In this document: positions 17,450 to 26,564 of the stretch, in pieces
Layout: every line of letters starts with the position of its first letter
Numbering within the stretch: the stretch's first letter is position 1
NCBI GenBank assembly: GCA_905480645.1
Contig: CAJQRC010000031.1
Location: 1 to 53,016 of the forward strand
Reading direction: 5' to 3'
From: an uncultured Tateyamaria sp.
Lineage (GTDB): Bacteria > Pseudomonadota > Alphaproteobacteria > Rhodobacterales > Rhodobacteraceae
Length of the DNA stretch: 53,016 bases
Translations under genes and position numbers: made by a program
The notes under the pieces: model-generated
What the model was told of the DNA's origin: nothing
What the model saw: the letters and a program-made list of their open reading frames with translations, nothing else
Database searches by the model: none

Positions 17450-19804
17450 ATGTTTTTTGGGCTTGATGGCGTAGAAATCGGTTTGATAATCGTGTTTGTT
17501 TGTCTTTTTGGCGGTATCCTTTCTGGCTTTCCAGTTGCTTTTGCAATTGCTGGAGCAGGGGTTATTTCTTTTGGGATTATTGCAGCTTTAGATAGTGCTG
17601 GATTATTAATTCATGAGGCAATTGACCAATCAAGTGCTGCTTATCGTGATCTTGTCAATTCTGGTACCAAAGCGGATATGATAAGCCGCTTTAGATATCC
17701 TGACTTACCTCTCACAACAGAAACGGTTTTTCCGAACGGTTGGGAAGTTGCGCTGGATCGCAATGTCTCCTTTGTTGTGAATCGGATGAATGAACGCGTT
17801 CTAGCCGGACAATCAATTGAGACCCTTTTAGCTGTTTTAATGTTTGTTCTTATGGGAATAACATTGGAACGTTCAAAAATAGCTAATGATCTTTTGACCA
17901 CCATGGCACGCGTGTTTGGACCGCTACCTGGTGGCTTGGCAGTATCCATTGTGGTTGTGGGCGCTTTTCTTGCGGCATCAACTGGAATTGTTGGTGCAAC
18001 TGTTGTGACAATGGGGCTTCTGGCTCTTCCAACAATGTTGCGCAATGGCTACTCGCCTGAATTGTCAACAGGTGTCATAGCCGCTTCAGGCACTTTGGGG
18101 CAAATTATTCCACCCTCAATTGTAATAGTTTTGTTGGGTACTTTGGCCGGTGATCTTTACTCAGCGGCTCAAGAAGCTCGAGCGCAGACGGCAGGCTGTA
18201 CCGATGCACTGACTTATTTAGGTGAGCCAGCCGTTGTGTCTGTTGGAACGCTATTTCAGGCAGCATTATTGCCGGGTATTTTGTTGGCCCTGCTATATGC
18301 TTTATATGCTTTTGGATACGCTTTGCTCAACCCGGATAAAGCACCTGCTGTTCCCATGGGTACAACAAATGCCGAACCGATTACCCGTAGTGAGGCTTTC
18401 ACATGGTTCCTGGGAGCTCCCGTAATAATAATTGTGGGTACTATTTTGTTATCCAACTTCAATATAGTAGGAAGCCAGTCAACGGTGGTTTCAGCCTTCT
18501 CTGATATAGGTGAGGGCGCAAGCTTACGTACGAATGTCAGTGATGATTGTAAGGCTTCTATGGTAGCATTACATGGGCAGGATGCATGGGATCTAGCAAT
18601 TGCGCAGCAAGAAGATATTGCAGCGTCTGGTGGTGTTAAACAATCTGAACGTTTGACAGACGTTGAATTTAAAGCTGCGATGGATGCAAAAATCGCGGCA
18701 GCAGCTCCTATTGGCACAGGCACTGCAGTTCTACTAATTATTATGTCCTTGATCATGACTACAGCTCGAGGCGTTGCGCCAAGTTATGATACACGGCCGT
18801 TGTTGGTTGGTGGAGTTGGTGTCCTACTGGCCTTACTAGTGGACATTGCGCTGTTAAAACCGACTACGTCATCAGGTGCTTATATTGCTTTGATGTTCAT
18901 ACCCTTTGTTTTGATAATTTACGGTGTAACCGAAGGGGTTAAACGATGTGCAAAGAATGAATTAATCCGTGTTGTATTTCCACCGTTAATATTGATTGTG
19001 GCTGTTTTAGGGTCAATTCTTGGTGGTATCACGAACCCAACGCCGGCGGCGGCTCTGGGAGCGGGCGGCGCGATTATGCTTGCGGCCTATCGTAAACTTA
19101 ACGATTCAGATCGGAGTCCAAAAGTTATTATCTGGTCAACGTTAGCGATTATTGTATGTATTTTAGTTGGAATAAACTTTGACCTTCGCATTAATCAGGA
19201 GGGTGTCAGTGCACAGTCTTGGGCGGCTTTTTTTGTAGCTTATGCTGCATATCTCTATGCCTTATTTGGCTTGCTTTTCAGCTGTTATATCTTGTACCGC
19301 TCAGGTGTTTTGACACCAGTTGTTAGAGAAACGGCCAAAGTAACAAGTATGGTATTTACCATTCTCATAGGTTCACAGTTACTCAATTTAGTAGTTATTT
19401 CGTTTGGTGGAGAACATTATATCCAGCAATTTTTGAAATCTTTTGACAATGAATTTACTGTCTTTTTAATTGTTATGCTGGTACTTTTTATTTTGGGGTT
19501 TGTCCTAGACTTTTTGGAAATTATTTACATCGTCGTCCCAATTGTTGGCCCAGTAATTTATGGAGGTACCTTTGACCCCAAATGGGTGACGATAATGATT
19601 GCGGTGAACCTTCAAACCTCTTTTTTAACGCCTCCCTTCGGCTTTGCTCTTTTCTATTTGCGGGGAGTTGCTCCGAAAGAGGTAACGACTGGCCATATTT
19701 ATCGCGGTATAATTCCATTCGTATTAATACAGGTAGTTGGGCTTTCCCTTCTATGGGCTTTTCCAGCAATAGTAACTGTAATTCCGGATCTGATACCAAA
19801 TTGA
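17450..19804 (+). CDS. TRAP transporter large permease (DctM family, extended form)
   Basis: This is the transport subunit that uses an ion gradient to import the substrate. DctM landmarks include GGILSGFPVAFAIAGAG (residues 21-37), STGIVGATVVTMGLLALPTML, ASGTLGQIIPPSIV (212-225) and a C-terminal half ending LQTSFLTPPFGFALFYLRG. At 784 residues it is far longer than the usual 425-450. The extra length is a polar segment at about 47-120, a soluble Cys-containing insert at about 336-418, and additional helices. Long forms occur in the FcbT3-like branch. AAGGCGGAAAATTATG gives the ribosome-binding site. Confidence 0.92.
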   Translation: MFFGLDGVEIGLIIVFVCLFGGILSGFPVAFAIAGAGVISFGIIAALDSAGLLIHEAIDQSSAAYRDLVNSGTKADMISRFRYPDLPLTTETVFPNGWEVALDRNVSFVVNRMNERVLAGQSIETLLAVLMFVLMGITLERSKIANDLLTTMARVFGPLPGGLAVSIVVVGAFLAASTGIVGATVVTMGLLALPTMLRNGYSPELSTGVIAASGTLGQIIPPSIVIVLLGTLAGDLYSAAQEARAQTAGCTDALTYLGEPAVVSVGTLFQAALLPGILLALLYALYAFGYALLNPDKAPAVPMGTTNAEPITRSEAFTWFLGAPVIIIVGTILLSNFNIVGSQSTVVSAFSDIGEGASLRTNVSDDCKASMVALHGQDAWDLAIAQQEDIAASGGVKQSERLTDVEFKAAMDAKIAAAAPIGTGTAVLLIIMSLIMTTARGVAPSYDTRPLLVGGVGVLLALLVDIALLKPTTSSGAYIALMFIPFVLIIYGVTEGVKRCAKNELIRVVFPPLILIVAVLGSILGGITNPTPAAALGAGGAIMLAAYRKLNDSDRSPKVIIWSTLAIIVCILVGINFDLRINQEGVSAQSWAAFFVAYAAYLYALFGLLFSCYILYRSGVLTPVVRETAKVTSMVFTILIGSQLLNLVVISFGGEHYIQQFLKSFDNEFTVFLIVMLVLFILGFVLDFLEIIYIVVPIVGPVIYGGTFDPKWVTIMIAVNLQTSFLTPPFGFALFYLRGVAPKEVTTGHIYRGIIPFVLIQVVGLSLLWAFPAIVTVIPDLIPN

Positions 19805-19875
19805 TTGTAGATTAAACTTAATTGAAAAGGTGATTTGGTAAGTTGGTGTTATCCAAAAAACTTGATGATTAGGTA

Positions 19876-19891
19876 CCAAAATGCATTTTGG
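19876..19891. other. 16-bp perfect palindrome at the TRAP/bpt convergent junction
   Basis: CCAAAATGCATTTTGG lies between the 3' ends of the TRAP large permease gene and bpt. It could form a stem in either transcript and slow convergent transcription. It has no T-run, so it is not called a terminator. Confidence 0.35.
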
Positions 19892-19917
19892 ACGCCAAAG
19901 GCTTGTAAAATAAAATT

Positions 19918-20736
19918 TTAGGAGGTTGGTCGGGTGTCAGGTAGCGAAATATTAGCAACTTGCTCAGCTATGGGATCAGTCGATAAAGGGTGATTATCGT
20001 AATTGAAATTCTTTGGATCAACCATGCTCTGCCAGCTACCACTTAGGTACACTTCAAGACCAGAAAATTTAGCCTTATAACTCATTTTTTGGCTGCCAGG
20101 TACCCAGTAGCCTAAGTAGACGTATGGAAGTTTTGCTTGTTGAGCAATCTTAATATGATCGAGGATCATATAAGTTCCTAGCGAGCGGCGAGGCTCATGA
20201 GGAGCATAAAAACTATAAACCATACTAAGCCCATCATTTAGTACATCTGTTAAACTCACGCCAATAAGATTATTTGAGATTTTTTCTTTATATTCGATCA
20301 CTCGGCTTTGAATTGGAGTTTCTTCCACCATTGCCGCAAATTCAAAGACATCCATGTCCGCCATCCCACCATCTGCATGCCGACTATCAAGATAGTTGCG
20401 AAACAGTGCATACTGATCCTCTGTAGCCCATGGCGACGCCACGCGCCTCTCTAGGTCATTGTTGCGACTTTCTGCGCGCCTTTGACTTTTTGTTGCAATA
20501 AAAGTTGATACATCAATACGCGCTGATAGGCATGCAGAACATTCCGCACAAGATGGTCGGTAGAGAACATTTTGCGATCTTCTAAATCCTTGCTGGCTTA
20601 AGCTATTGTTTAGTTTTTCTGCATTTTCGCCTTGCAGAGCCGTGAAAAGCTTACGTTCCACCCTTCCATCTAGGTAGGGGCAGGGCTGGGGTGCGGTTAC
20701 ATAGAACTGCGGTGCAAGCGGAAGCGTATGACGCAT
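19918..20736 (-). CDS. bpt: Aspartate/glutamate leucyltransferase (arginyltransferase family)
   Basis: The enzyme transfers leucine from Leu-tRNA to N-terminal Asp or Glu of proteins, marking them for ClpS/ClpAP in the bacterial N-degron pathway. The N-terminal ATE domain has the Cys cluster [14 protein letters not shown] (about residues 62-75) and the C-terminal GNAT-like domain shows [21 protein letters not shown] and [20 protein letters not shown]. Of the two bacterial types, the 272-residue form with these segments corresponds to Bpt. It lies 53 bases downstream of the RDD gene, probably in one transcript. Confidence 0.93.
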   Translation of the reverse strand: MRHTLPLAPQFYVTAPQPCPYLDGRVERKLFTALQGENAEKLNNSLSQQGFRRSQNVLYRPSCAECSACLSARIDVSTFIATKSQRRAESRNNDLERRVASPWATEDQYALFRNYLDSRHADGGMADMDVFEFAAMVEETPIQSRVIEYKEKISNNLIGVSLTDVLNDGLSMVYSFYAPHEPRRSLGTYMILDHIKIAQQAKLPYVYLGYWVPGSQKMSYKAKFSGLEVYLSGSWQSMVDPKNFNYDNHPLSTDPIAEQVANISLPDTRPTS

Positions 20737-20789
20737 AAGTATCCTGGCAAATTTTTTAGAATGATACCGATACTATGCCGGCTGGCAAG

Positions 20790-21239
20790 CTAATATAAAT
20801 TGTCATAGCTTCGTTCTTGCCTGTTGATCGCAGTGGTGCCAATGACTAAATCAGTCAATCCCTGGCTTCGGTCTGAAGTTGCCATGAGTATAATAGAGAT
20901 TAGCTGTAACGGTGCTATGGCCCAGCTGATTGTATATCCTAATGTATGTAGAAACGCTCCAGATAGGTCGAGCTGTGCCCCTGATTTATCGCGTATCTCA
21001 ATAGTCATAAATCTCATTCCCCAAGTGGCCGATCCAGTTGCTAAAGTAATCGTGCGATAGATGAAACTAACCAGGGCAACCAAACCAATAAAGAAAAATA
21101 TGGCTATAAAAGCTGTAAAAGGAACAATAAGTAGGGAAATGATAATAATAATAATTGTGTCTATAACCCATGCAAACAGCCGCTTAGTAGCTACGTCCTT
21201 ATAGAACTCTGGCTGAGTTGCTGGATCAGGAAGGTTCAC
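20790..21239 (-). CDS. RDD family membrane protein
   Basis: The 149-residue protein has the RDD-domain pattern: KRLFAWVIDTIIIIIISLLI (the R and D of helix 1), a second helix around residues 42-62, GSATWGMRFMTIEIRDKSG, and a third helix near 102-125 ending SQGLTDLVIGT. The function of the family is not settled; ion transport has been proposed for some members. It precedes bpt on the same strand, an association I recall from other Alphaproteobacteria. Confidence 0.88.
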   Translation of the reverse strand: MNLPDPATQPEFYKDVATKRLFAWVIDTIIIIIISLLIVPFTAFIAIFFFIGLVALVSFIYRTITLATGSATWGMRFMTIEIRDKSGAQLDLSGAFLHTLGYTISWAIAPLQLISIILMATSDRSQGLTDLVIGTTAINRQERSYDNLY

Positions 21240-21588
21240 AATAATTTGCTCCAGTAAGAAACAAGGTGGTATGAAAAATCAAAAGTAAAAGGTTGTGGCA
21301 AATTTTTACAAGACATTCCATTTTTTTTCAACAGCACCTGTTCAAAAACCAAGTGGTTAATATTTTAGATAATTTGACGTCAAATGAACGCACATAAATT
21401 AAGTGAGTTTACATTTGATTCATAAGTTAATTAGTTTGTTAAAATAATAACATTTATTACACATTCATTTCTACAGCATTTTTTTTATTTTACAGGCTTT
21501 GTGTTGTTTTATTGATGAGGTTCTCGAGATTTTTAATTTTGAAAACTACAAAGATGATCTGGCTATGTTTCTGTGAGGTATTGACGGA
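21240..21588. other. Divergent region between the RDD gene and glnE
   Basis: This is a stretch of 349 AT-rich bases without a gene. It contains the 14-bp perfect palindrome ATTTGACGTCAAAT (21372-21385). Its half-sites (TTGAC/GTCAA) resemble FNR/CRP-type half-sites but lack the usual four-base spacer. Promoters for both flanking genes should lie here. Confidence 0.4.
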
Positions 21589-24387
21589 GTGGTGGCGTAC
21601 TCAGATGCTGTATCAATGAGTCTTGCAAATTCCTTAACTAAAATGCCACGCGCTTTTAATCCAGAACGTGGAGCGGAGGCTATAACTTATGTTCCCGAAT
21701 TAAAGGGTGTAATGCGAGAACTTGCATATGGTGTTGCTGGATGTAGTCCCTATTTGTTCGATCTTATAAAACATGAAGCGGCATGGCTTCCAGAGGCGTT
21801 GACCGAACCAGAGGCTGCCTTAGCAGCCATATTGGCACCCCCAAGTTTAGATAGATCTACTGTTAAATCTGTTCTTCGACAAGCCAAACGGCGGGCGGCA
21901 CTGTTAATAGCTTTAGCTGATTTAGGCGGGGCATGGACCCTAGAGGAAGTGACGACTGCCCTTACAAAATTGGCAGATATGGCCTGTCAGACTGCGCTTG
22001 CTGTTGGATTAACCACACAGGTAAAGCGAGGTAAGTTACCTACGGAAAACGTAGGCCTTGTAGTTTTAGCAATGGGTAAAATGGGTGCATTTGAGCTGAA
22101 TTATTCTTCTGACATTGATTTAATATGCCTGTTTGATGAAACAATCCATGACCCAGACGACTTCATATTAATCCGTAATGGTTGTATAAAAGCTGTGAAA
22201 GATATGTGTGGGATCCTCAGCGATCTTACTGGTGATGGTTATGTTTTTCGTACAGATTTGCGTTTGCGACCGGACCCGGCAGTTAATCCCGTTGTGCTAT
22301 CAATTGGTGCTGCCGAGCGATATTATGAAAGTCTGGGCCGCACCTGGGAGCGTGCCGCTTTTATAAAAGCTCGCCCCTGTGCAGGTGATATTGCTGTTGG
22401 GGAAAATTTTTTGACGGAGCTTACTCCATTTGTTTGGCGCCGGTATCTAGATTTTGCTGCGGTGCAGGATGCGCATGATATGAGGCTTGCCATCAGGGCG
22501 CATAAAGGAACTGGTGGACCTATAACGTTACCTGGACATAATATGAAATTGGGTCGTGGTGGTATTCGTGAGATTGAGTTTTTTACTCAGACCCGCCAAT
22601 TGATTGCGGGAGGGCGAGATCCCAGTTTGCGTGAACGAGGTACTGTGCAGGGACTTGAGATGTTGGCACAGAAAGGTTGGGTGCCGGGTGAGGTGGCAGC
22701 ACGTCTTCGTGATCATTATCAACTTTTTCGTAATGTTGAACATCGTGTTCAAATGATACGTGACGCTCAAACTCACAACTTGCCATCCAATGATGAGGGC
22801 TTTGATCAACTTGCTGCAATGATGGACACTGACCGAGCATCCTTGGAATTAGATCTTCAGAAAACGCTCGCTGAAGTTCATTCGGAAACTGAGGGTTTTT
22901 TTGCGCCGGAAACTGATGAGACTCTTCATAATTCTGAAGGTATAGATCTCGTAATGCAATCCCGATGGCGAGGGTATCCAGCACTTCGAAGTTCACGAGG
23001 AGCTGCTCTATTTGATCGGATTGAGCCTATGGTGTTAGCGCAGTTGTCTAAGACGGCAAAGCCAGCAGAAGCAATAGCTGCATTTGACGATTTTCTTTCT
23101 GGATTGCCGGCAGGAGTACAGCTTTTTTCACTATTTGAGGCAAACCCTTCACTTGTTGATTTACTAGTCGATATTGTTGGTACTTCTCCAGTTTTGGCGC
23201 AATATCTTTCCCGTAATTCTGATGTATTAGACGCTGTAATTGGTGGCAGATTCTTTGCACCATGGCCTGAATCAGATATTTTATGTCGTGACGCAATCCA
23301 AAAAATTTCTGCTGAAACAGATTATGAGGCCAAACTGAATGCTATTCGTATTTGGGCTAAAGAATGGCATTTTCGTATTGGTGTCCATCACTTGCGGGGC
23401 TTGATTGAAGCAAAAGAAGCTGGCAAGCAATATGCTGATTTGGCTCGTGCGGCGCTTTCTGCATTGTGGCCAGAGGTGCAATCCCAGTTTGCGCGACGGC
23501 ATGGACCTGCGCCAGGACGGGGCGCAGTAATTTTAGGTATGGGAGGATTGGGTGCTAATCTTTTGTCGATGCATTCAGATTTGGATTTAATCGTTATCTA
23601 TGATCCACTCGATGTTGAATTTTCTGCGGGATCACGGCCGCTTTCCACTCGACAATATTATGCACGCCTTACTCAAGCGATGATTACTGCAGTGACCACT
23701 CAAACAGCTTATGGGCGATTGTATGAAGCTGACATGCGTCTACGTCCATCTGGTAATAAAGGTCCTGTTGCGACTAGTTGGACGTCCTTTAGAAACTATC
23801 AAGAAAATGATGCTTGGTTGTGGGAGCATTTGGCAATGAGCCGAGCGACTTGTATTGCTGGACCCACATCATTTGCAAATGATATAGAAATTTTTCGTCA
23901 ACATATTGTAGCAAAGCGGCGCAATACTGAGGATGTTTTATCTGATTTACGAGATATGCGTTCGCGCATTGCTGCTGCAAAATCGCCTTTTGGTGTTTGG
24001 GACGCAAAGTTAGGGCCAGGTCGATTACAAGATATAGAGCTATTCGCACAGACTGGTTTAATACTGGCAGGGTCGCCTGCGCGTGATGTTATATCCGGAT
24101 TAGAGTCTTCGGTCGCAACAGGATTGCTAAATGTGGCAGAGTTGGAAATTTTATCTGAAGCTTATTTCATGATGTTTCGAGTTCAAATGGCTACCCGTTT
24201 GTTAACTATCGGAGCGGTTGATGTTGAAAAAATAGGTGTGAAGGGAAGGGCAGTTTTGTTACATGCCGTGGGGCTCGACTGTATTTCCAAGGCTGAGATT
24301 AAACTAAAAATGATATATTCATCAGCTGGTAATATCATTAGTGCTGCTGTTGATGATGGACAAAAGGAAGGTAACAGTGGTCGATAA
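21589..24387 (+). CDS. glnE: Bifunctional glutamine synthetase adenylyltransferase/deadenylylase
   Basis: GlnE switches glutamine synthetase off or on by adding or removing AMP on a tyrosine, in response to PII and glutamine. It has two nucleotidyltransferase domains. The N-terminal deadenylylase shows FELNYSSDIDLI with D175 and D177. The C-terminal adenylylase shows GMGGLGANLLSMHSDLDLIV with D664 and D666. Each is followed by a GlnD/PII-uridylyltransferase-like helical domain. The length of 932 residues fits. The GTG at 21589 is used; the ATG at 21616 is an alternative. It overlaps the next small gene by 11 bases. Confidence 0.96.
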   Translation: MVAYSDAVSMSLANSLTKMPRAFNPERGAEAITYVPELKGVMRELAYGVAGCSPYLFDLIKHEAAWLPEALTEPEAALAAILAPPSLDRSTVKSVLRQAKRRAALLIALADLGGAWTLEEVTTALTKLADMACQTALAVGLTTQVKRGKLPTENVGLVVLAMGKMGAFELNYSSDIDLICLFDETIHDPDDFILIRNGCIKAVKDMCGILSDLTGDGYVFRTDLRLRPDPAVNPVVLSIGAAERYYESLGRTWERAAFIKARPCAGDIAVGENFLTELTPFVWRRYLDFAAVQDAHDMRLAIRAHKGTGGPITLPGHNMKLGRGGIREIEFFTQTRQLIAGGRDPSLRERGTVQGLEMLAQKGWVPGEVAARLRDHYQLFRNVEHRVQMIRDAQTHNLPSNDEGFDQLAAMMDTDRASLELDLQKTLAEVHSETEGFFAPETDETLHNSEGIDLVMQSRWRGYPALRSSRGAALFDRIEPMVLAQLSKTAKPAEAIAAFDDFLSGLPAGVQLFSLFEANPSLVDLLVDIVGTSPVLAQYLSRNSDVLDAVIGGRFFAPWPESDILCRDAIQKISAETDYEAKLNAIRIWAKEWHFRIGVHHLRGLIEAKEAGKQYADLARAALSALWPEVQSQFARRHGPAPGRGAVILGMGGLGANLLSMHSDLDLIVIYDPLDVEFSAGSRPLSTRQYYARLTQAMITAVTTQTAYGRLYEADMRLRPSGNKGPVATSWTSFRNYQENDAWLWEHLAMSRATCIAGPTSFANDIEIFRQHIVAKRRNTEDVLSDLRDMRSRIAAAKSPFGVWDAKLGPGRLQDIELFAQTGLILAGSPARDVISGLESSVATGLLNVAELEILSEAYFMMFRVQMATRLLTIGAVDVEKIGVKGRAVLLHAVGLDCISKAEIKLKMIYSSAGNIISAAVDDGQKEGNSGR

Positions 24388-24652
24388 AGGTGGTCCAACT
24401 GATCCTAAAGGCTTAATATTTGAGGCGTATAGGATTGATAATATTATAAAATCAGATTGCCGAACAATATTTCTGGATTGGGCGCTTAGCTTGCCGGATG
24501 GAAAAGATCCTATTGATTCCATCTCAATATTATTGAAAGAATACGCTGACATGCCCTTAAATCATCCGATGACGCGAGTTCTTCGAGAAGGACTTGAACG
24601 TGTGGGTCAGCCTCGTCGTCGTGGTGGTTGGCGATCACGTCAACGAAAATAA
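24377..24652 (+). CDS. Small conserved-looking protein translationally coupled to glnE
   Basis: A GTG at 24377 with AAGGAAGG just upstream starts a 91-residue protein that overlaps the glnE stop codon by 11 bases, so coupled translation is likely. It contains DPKGLIFEAYRID, CRTIFLDWALSLP, LNHPMTRVLREGLE and a very basic Arg-rich tail (RRRGGWRSRQRK). I believe similar small proteins occur in other Alphaproteobacteria, but no function is known to me. A longer reading from 24341 lacks a ribosome-binding site. The basic tail suggests nucleic-acid or acidic-partner contact; that is inference. Confidence 0.75.
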   Translation: MVDKGGPTDPKGLIFEAYRIDNIIKSDCRTIFLDWALSLPDGKDPIDSISILLKEYADMPLNHPMTRVLREGLERVGQPRRRGGWRSRQRK

Positions 24653-24687
24653 TAAATCGAATTAGTTTCCTAAAAACTAATCTTTTA

Positions 24688-26229
24688 TTATTCGTGGTCT
24701 AAATGAATATTGAACTTGCCGCGGATCACTGAGTCCAGTTTATGACCTAACTGGGCTTGCGAACGTACCGCTAAAATTTTTTCTTTGCGCGCTGTTGCTT
24801 TGGCGATTAGGTCCGGTTTGTCTAGTTCCGCCCATTCTTTTGGTGATGTTCGGTCTCCCATTTTGGGATAGACGCAATCCGTTTGCATGCGGCTGAGGGT
24901 TTGTTCCGTGCCAAGATAGTGACCAGGACCATTCATTGTGACGTCTGCGATTTGATCTAATGCTAACGTTTCTTCATTGACTTCAATTCCGCGAACGCAA
25001 CGTAGTGCTTGGCCAATTATATCATCGCCAATTATTAGGGATTCATGACAGAAACCAAGCAAAGACGCGTGCATGCCTGCAGCTTCATAAACCATATTAA
25101 GCCCTGCTAGACCGGCCATCACGTTGGAACACATTTGCTCCCATCCTGCCTGCATATCGGGTAGTTTACTATCGGCAATTCCAGCGGCTGCTCCGCCTGG
25201 TAGATCATAGAATCTATGCATTTGAGCGCAACCTGAGGTCAAAAGGGCCTGTTCGCCTGATCCGCCGGTCATCGCACCCGTGCGTAAGTCCAATCCAAAC
25301 GGCCATGTGCCAAAAATAGCAGGGGCACCGAACTTAACGGCGTTTACATAAATCAATCCAGCCAAACATTCTGCAACAGCCTGCACGATAGCACCTGCAA
25401 TGGTCGATGGCGCAGTTGCACCAGCCATGCCTGCAGACAACAATAAAACAGGCATTCCATGTTTTATACATTCTTCCATAACCAAACAGGATTCTGTTGC
25501 AAACTTCATTGGAGGCACGACAAAGCAATTAGAATTACTAACAAAAGGCCGCTCTCGCCATTTATCCTCACTGCCAGCAATTAAATGAAGCATTTCCATT
25601 GCTGGAGCTACGTGATGTGGTTCGGAAAAACTTGTCCCAACATGTTTGGTGGTCCCTGATACACAAGCATAGATGGAGTTGTAGTCCATCTCGCAATTGT
25701 CCATTATATCCCGACAAACCATTGGTCTTTGCACAAAATGGAGATTGTCTAATACGTCACAAATTCTGGCGGCATCATGTAAATCTTGCACGCCGCTTTC
25801 GCGATACTCTCGTCCGTTAGCTTCAACTAGGTGTACCGCAGCTCCTGCGGTTCCATAGTGTACTTTTGATCCTGACAAATCTAAGTCTTGCGAGGGGTTT
25901 CGCGCATGAAGCGTAATGCTGCGGTTTGCTTTTGCAATAGTGTCTTCGACTAACCCACGTGGAAAACGAATACGGCCATCATCACCTAAAATCGCGCCTA
26001 CACTTGTAAGGTAGTTAATTCCGCTGGTCGGCGCATCAGCAAGACCAATTGTCTCGAGTGCATCTAGAGCAGCAGTATGAATGCGTAAAACATCTCCATC
26101 GTTAAGAGGGTTAAATGTACCGCCTGACATGCCAGGTCTAATTGGTTTTAAGTGGTCGGCTAACGGAGCAGCTCGAGCCGCTCGTCGGGCAGCTCTGCCG
26201 CCGGAGCGAGAAGGAGATTGATCATTCAT
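24688..26229 (-). CDS. MttB-family (trimethylamine methyltransferase-like) protein without pyrrolysine
   Basis: The 513-residue protein belongs to the MttB superfamily of corrinoid-dependent methyltransferases. The N-terminus is RSGGRAARRAARAAPLADHL, then RPGMSGGTFNPLNDGDVLRIH, and later GPGHYLGTEQTLSRM near the C-terminus. The frame has no internal TAG, so it is a non-pyrrolysine member. Such proteins demethylate quaternary amines such as glycine betaine in characterised cases; the substrate here is unknown. No MttC-like corrinoid protein or methyl-acceptor gene is adjacent. An aminotransferase gene lies 335 bases upstream on the same strand. Confidence 0.88.
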   Translation of the reverse strand: MNDQSPSRSGGRAARRAARAAPLADHLKPIRPGMSGGTFNPLNDGDVLRIHTAALDALETIGLADAPTSGINYLTSVGAILGDDGRIRFPRGLVEDTIAKANRSITLHARNPSQDLDLSGSKVHYGTAGAAVHLVEANGREYRESGVQDLHDAARICDVLDNLHFVQRPMVCRDIMDNCEMDYNSIYACVSGTTKHVGTSFSEPHHVAPAMEMLHLIAGSEDKWRERPFVSNSNCFVVPPMKFATESCLVMEECIKHGMPVLLLSAGMAGATAPSTIAGAIVQAVAECLAGLIYVNAVKFGAPAIFGTWPFGLDLRTGAMTGGSGEQALLTSGCAQMHRFYDLPGGAAAGIADSKLPDMQAGWEQMCSNVMAGLAGLNMVYEAAGMHASLLGFCHESLIIGDDIIGQALRCVRGIEVNEETLALDQIADVTMNGPGHYLGTEQTLSRMQTDCVYPKMGDRTSPKEWAELDKPDLIAKATARKEKILAVRSQAQLGHKLDSVIRGKFNIHLDHE

Positions 26230-26564
26230 TTTGTGGCACCCATATAAAAGGTATTTTTAATGGTACATAAAATAGCTTTTTATGGTCTCCCACGTGCCGC
26301 TAGACCACGTTCGGCGCCAATAGTACGGGTTATTAATACAATTATACTGCGTCGGTCTTGCATTACAGCACCTTTGAGAATTCAGATATGTCATGAAAGA
26401 TTAACTGCCGCAAACAGGCCTGTCTATTCTAGTTACGACATTATGAGAAGTAGAGTAAATATGCCAAGATAATGGACTGACTGTGTAATTGTGGTGGATG
26501 GTTGCCAGCTGGTTTAGGCATCACTATCGGCAATTTTATGCTAAGTCTTAAAATCGTAATGTTT
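26230..26564. other. Leader region between the aminotransferase and MttB-family genes
   Basis: This is a stretch of 335 bases. A minus-strand frame at 26363-26280 encodes 27 residues (MQDRRSIIVLITRTIGAERG and onward) after AAAGGTGCTGTA, so it could be a leader peptide of the MttB-family gene. The overlapping plus-strand frame at 26260-26472 has no ribosome-binding site. No riboswitch fold was recognised. Confidence 0.35.

Noticed and set aside
18256-18756. Minus-strand frame of 166 codons inside the TRAP large permease gene
   Set aside because: It is an antisense shadow of a membrane protein gene with no family likeness.
26260-26472. Plus-strand frame of 70 codons between the MttB-family and aminotransferase genes
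   Set aside because: There is no ribosome-binding site and the Arg-rich composition is that of an antisense frame. A minus-strand leader is as likely.
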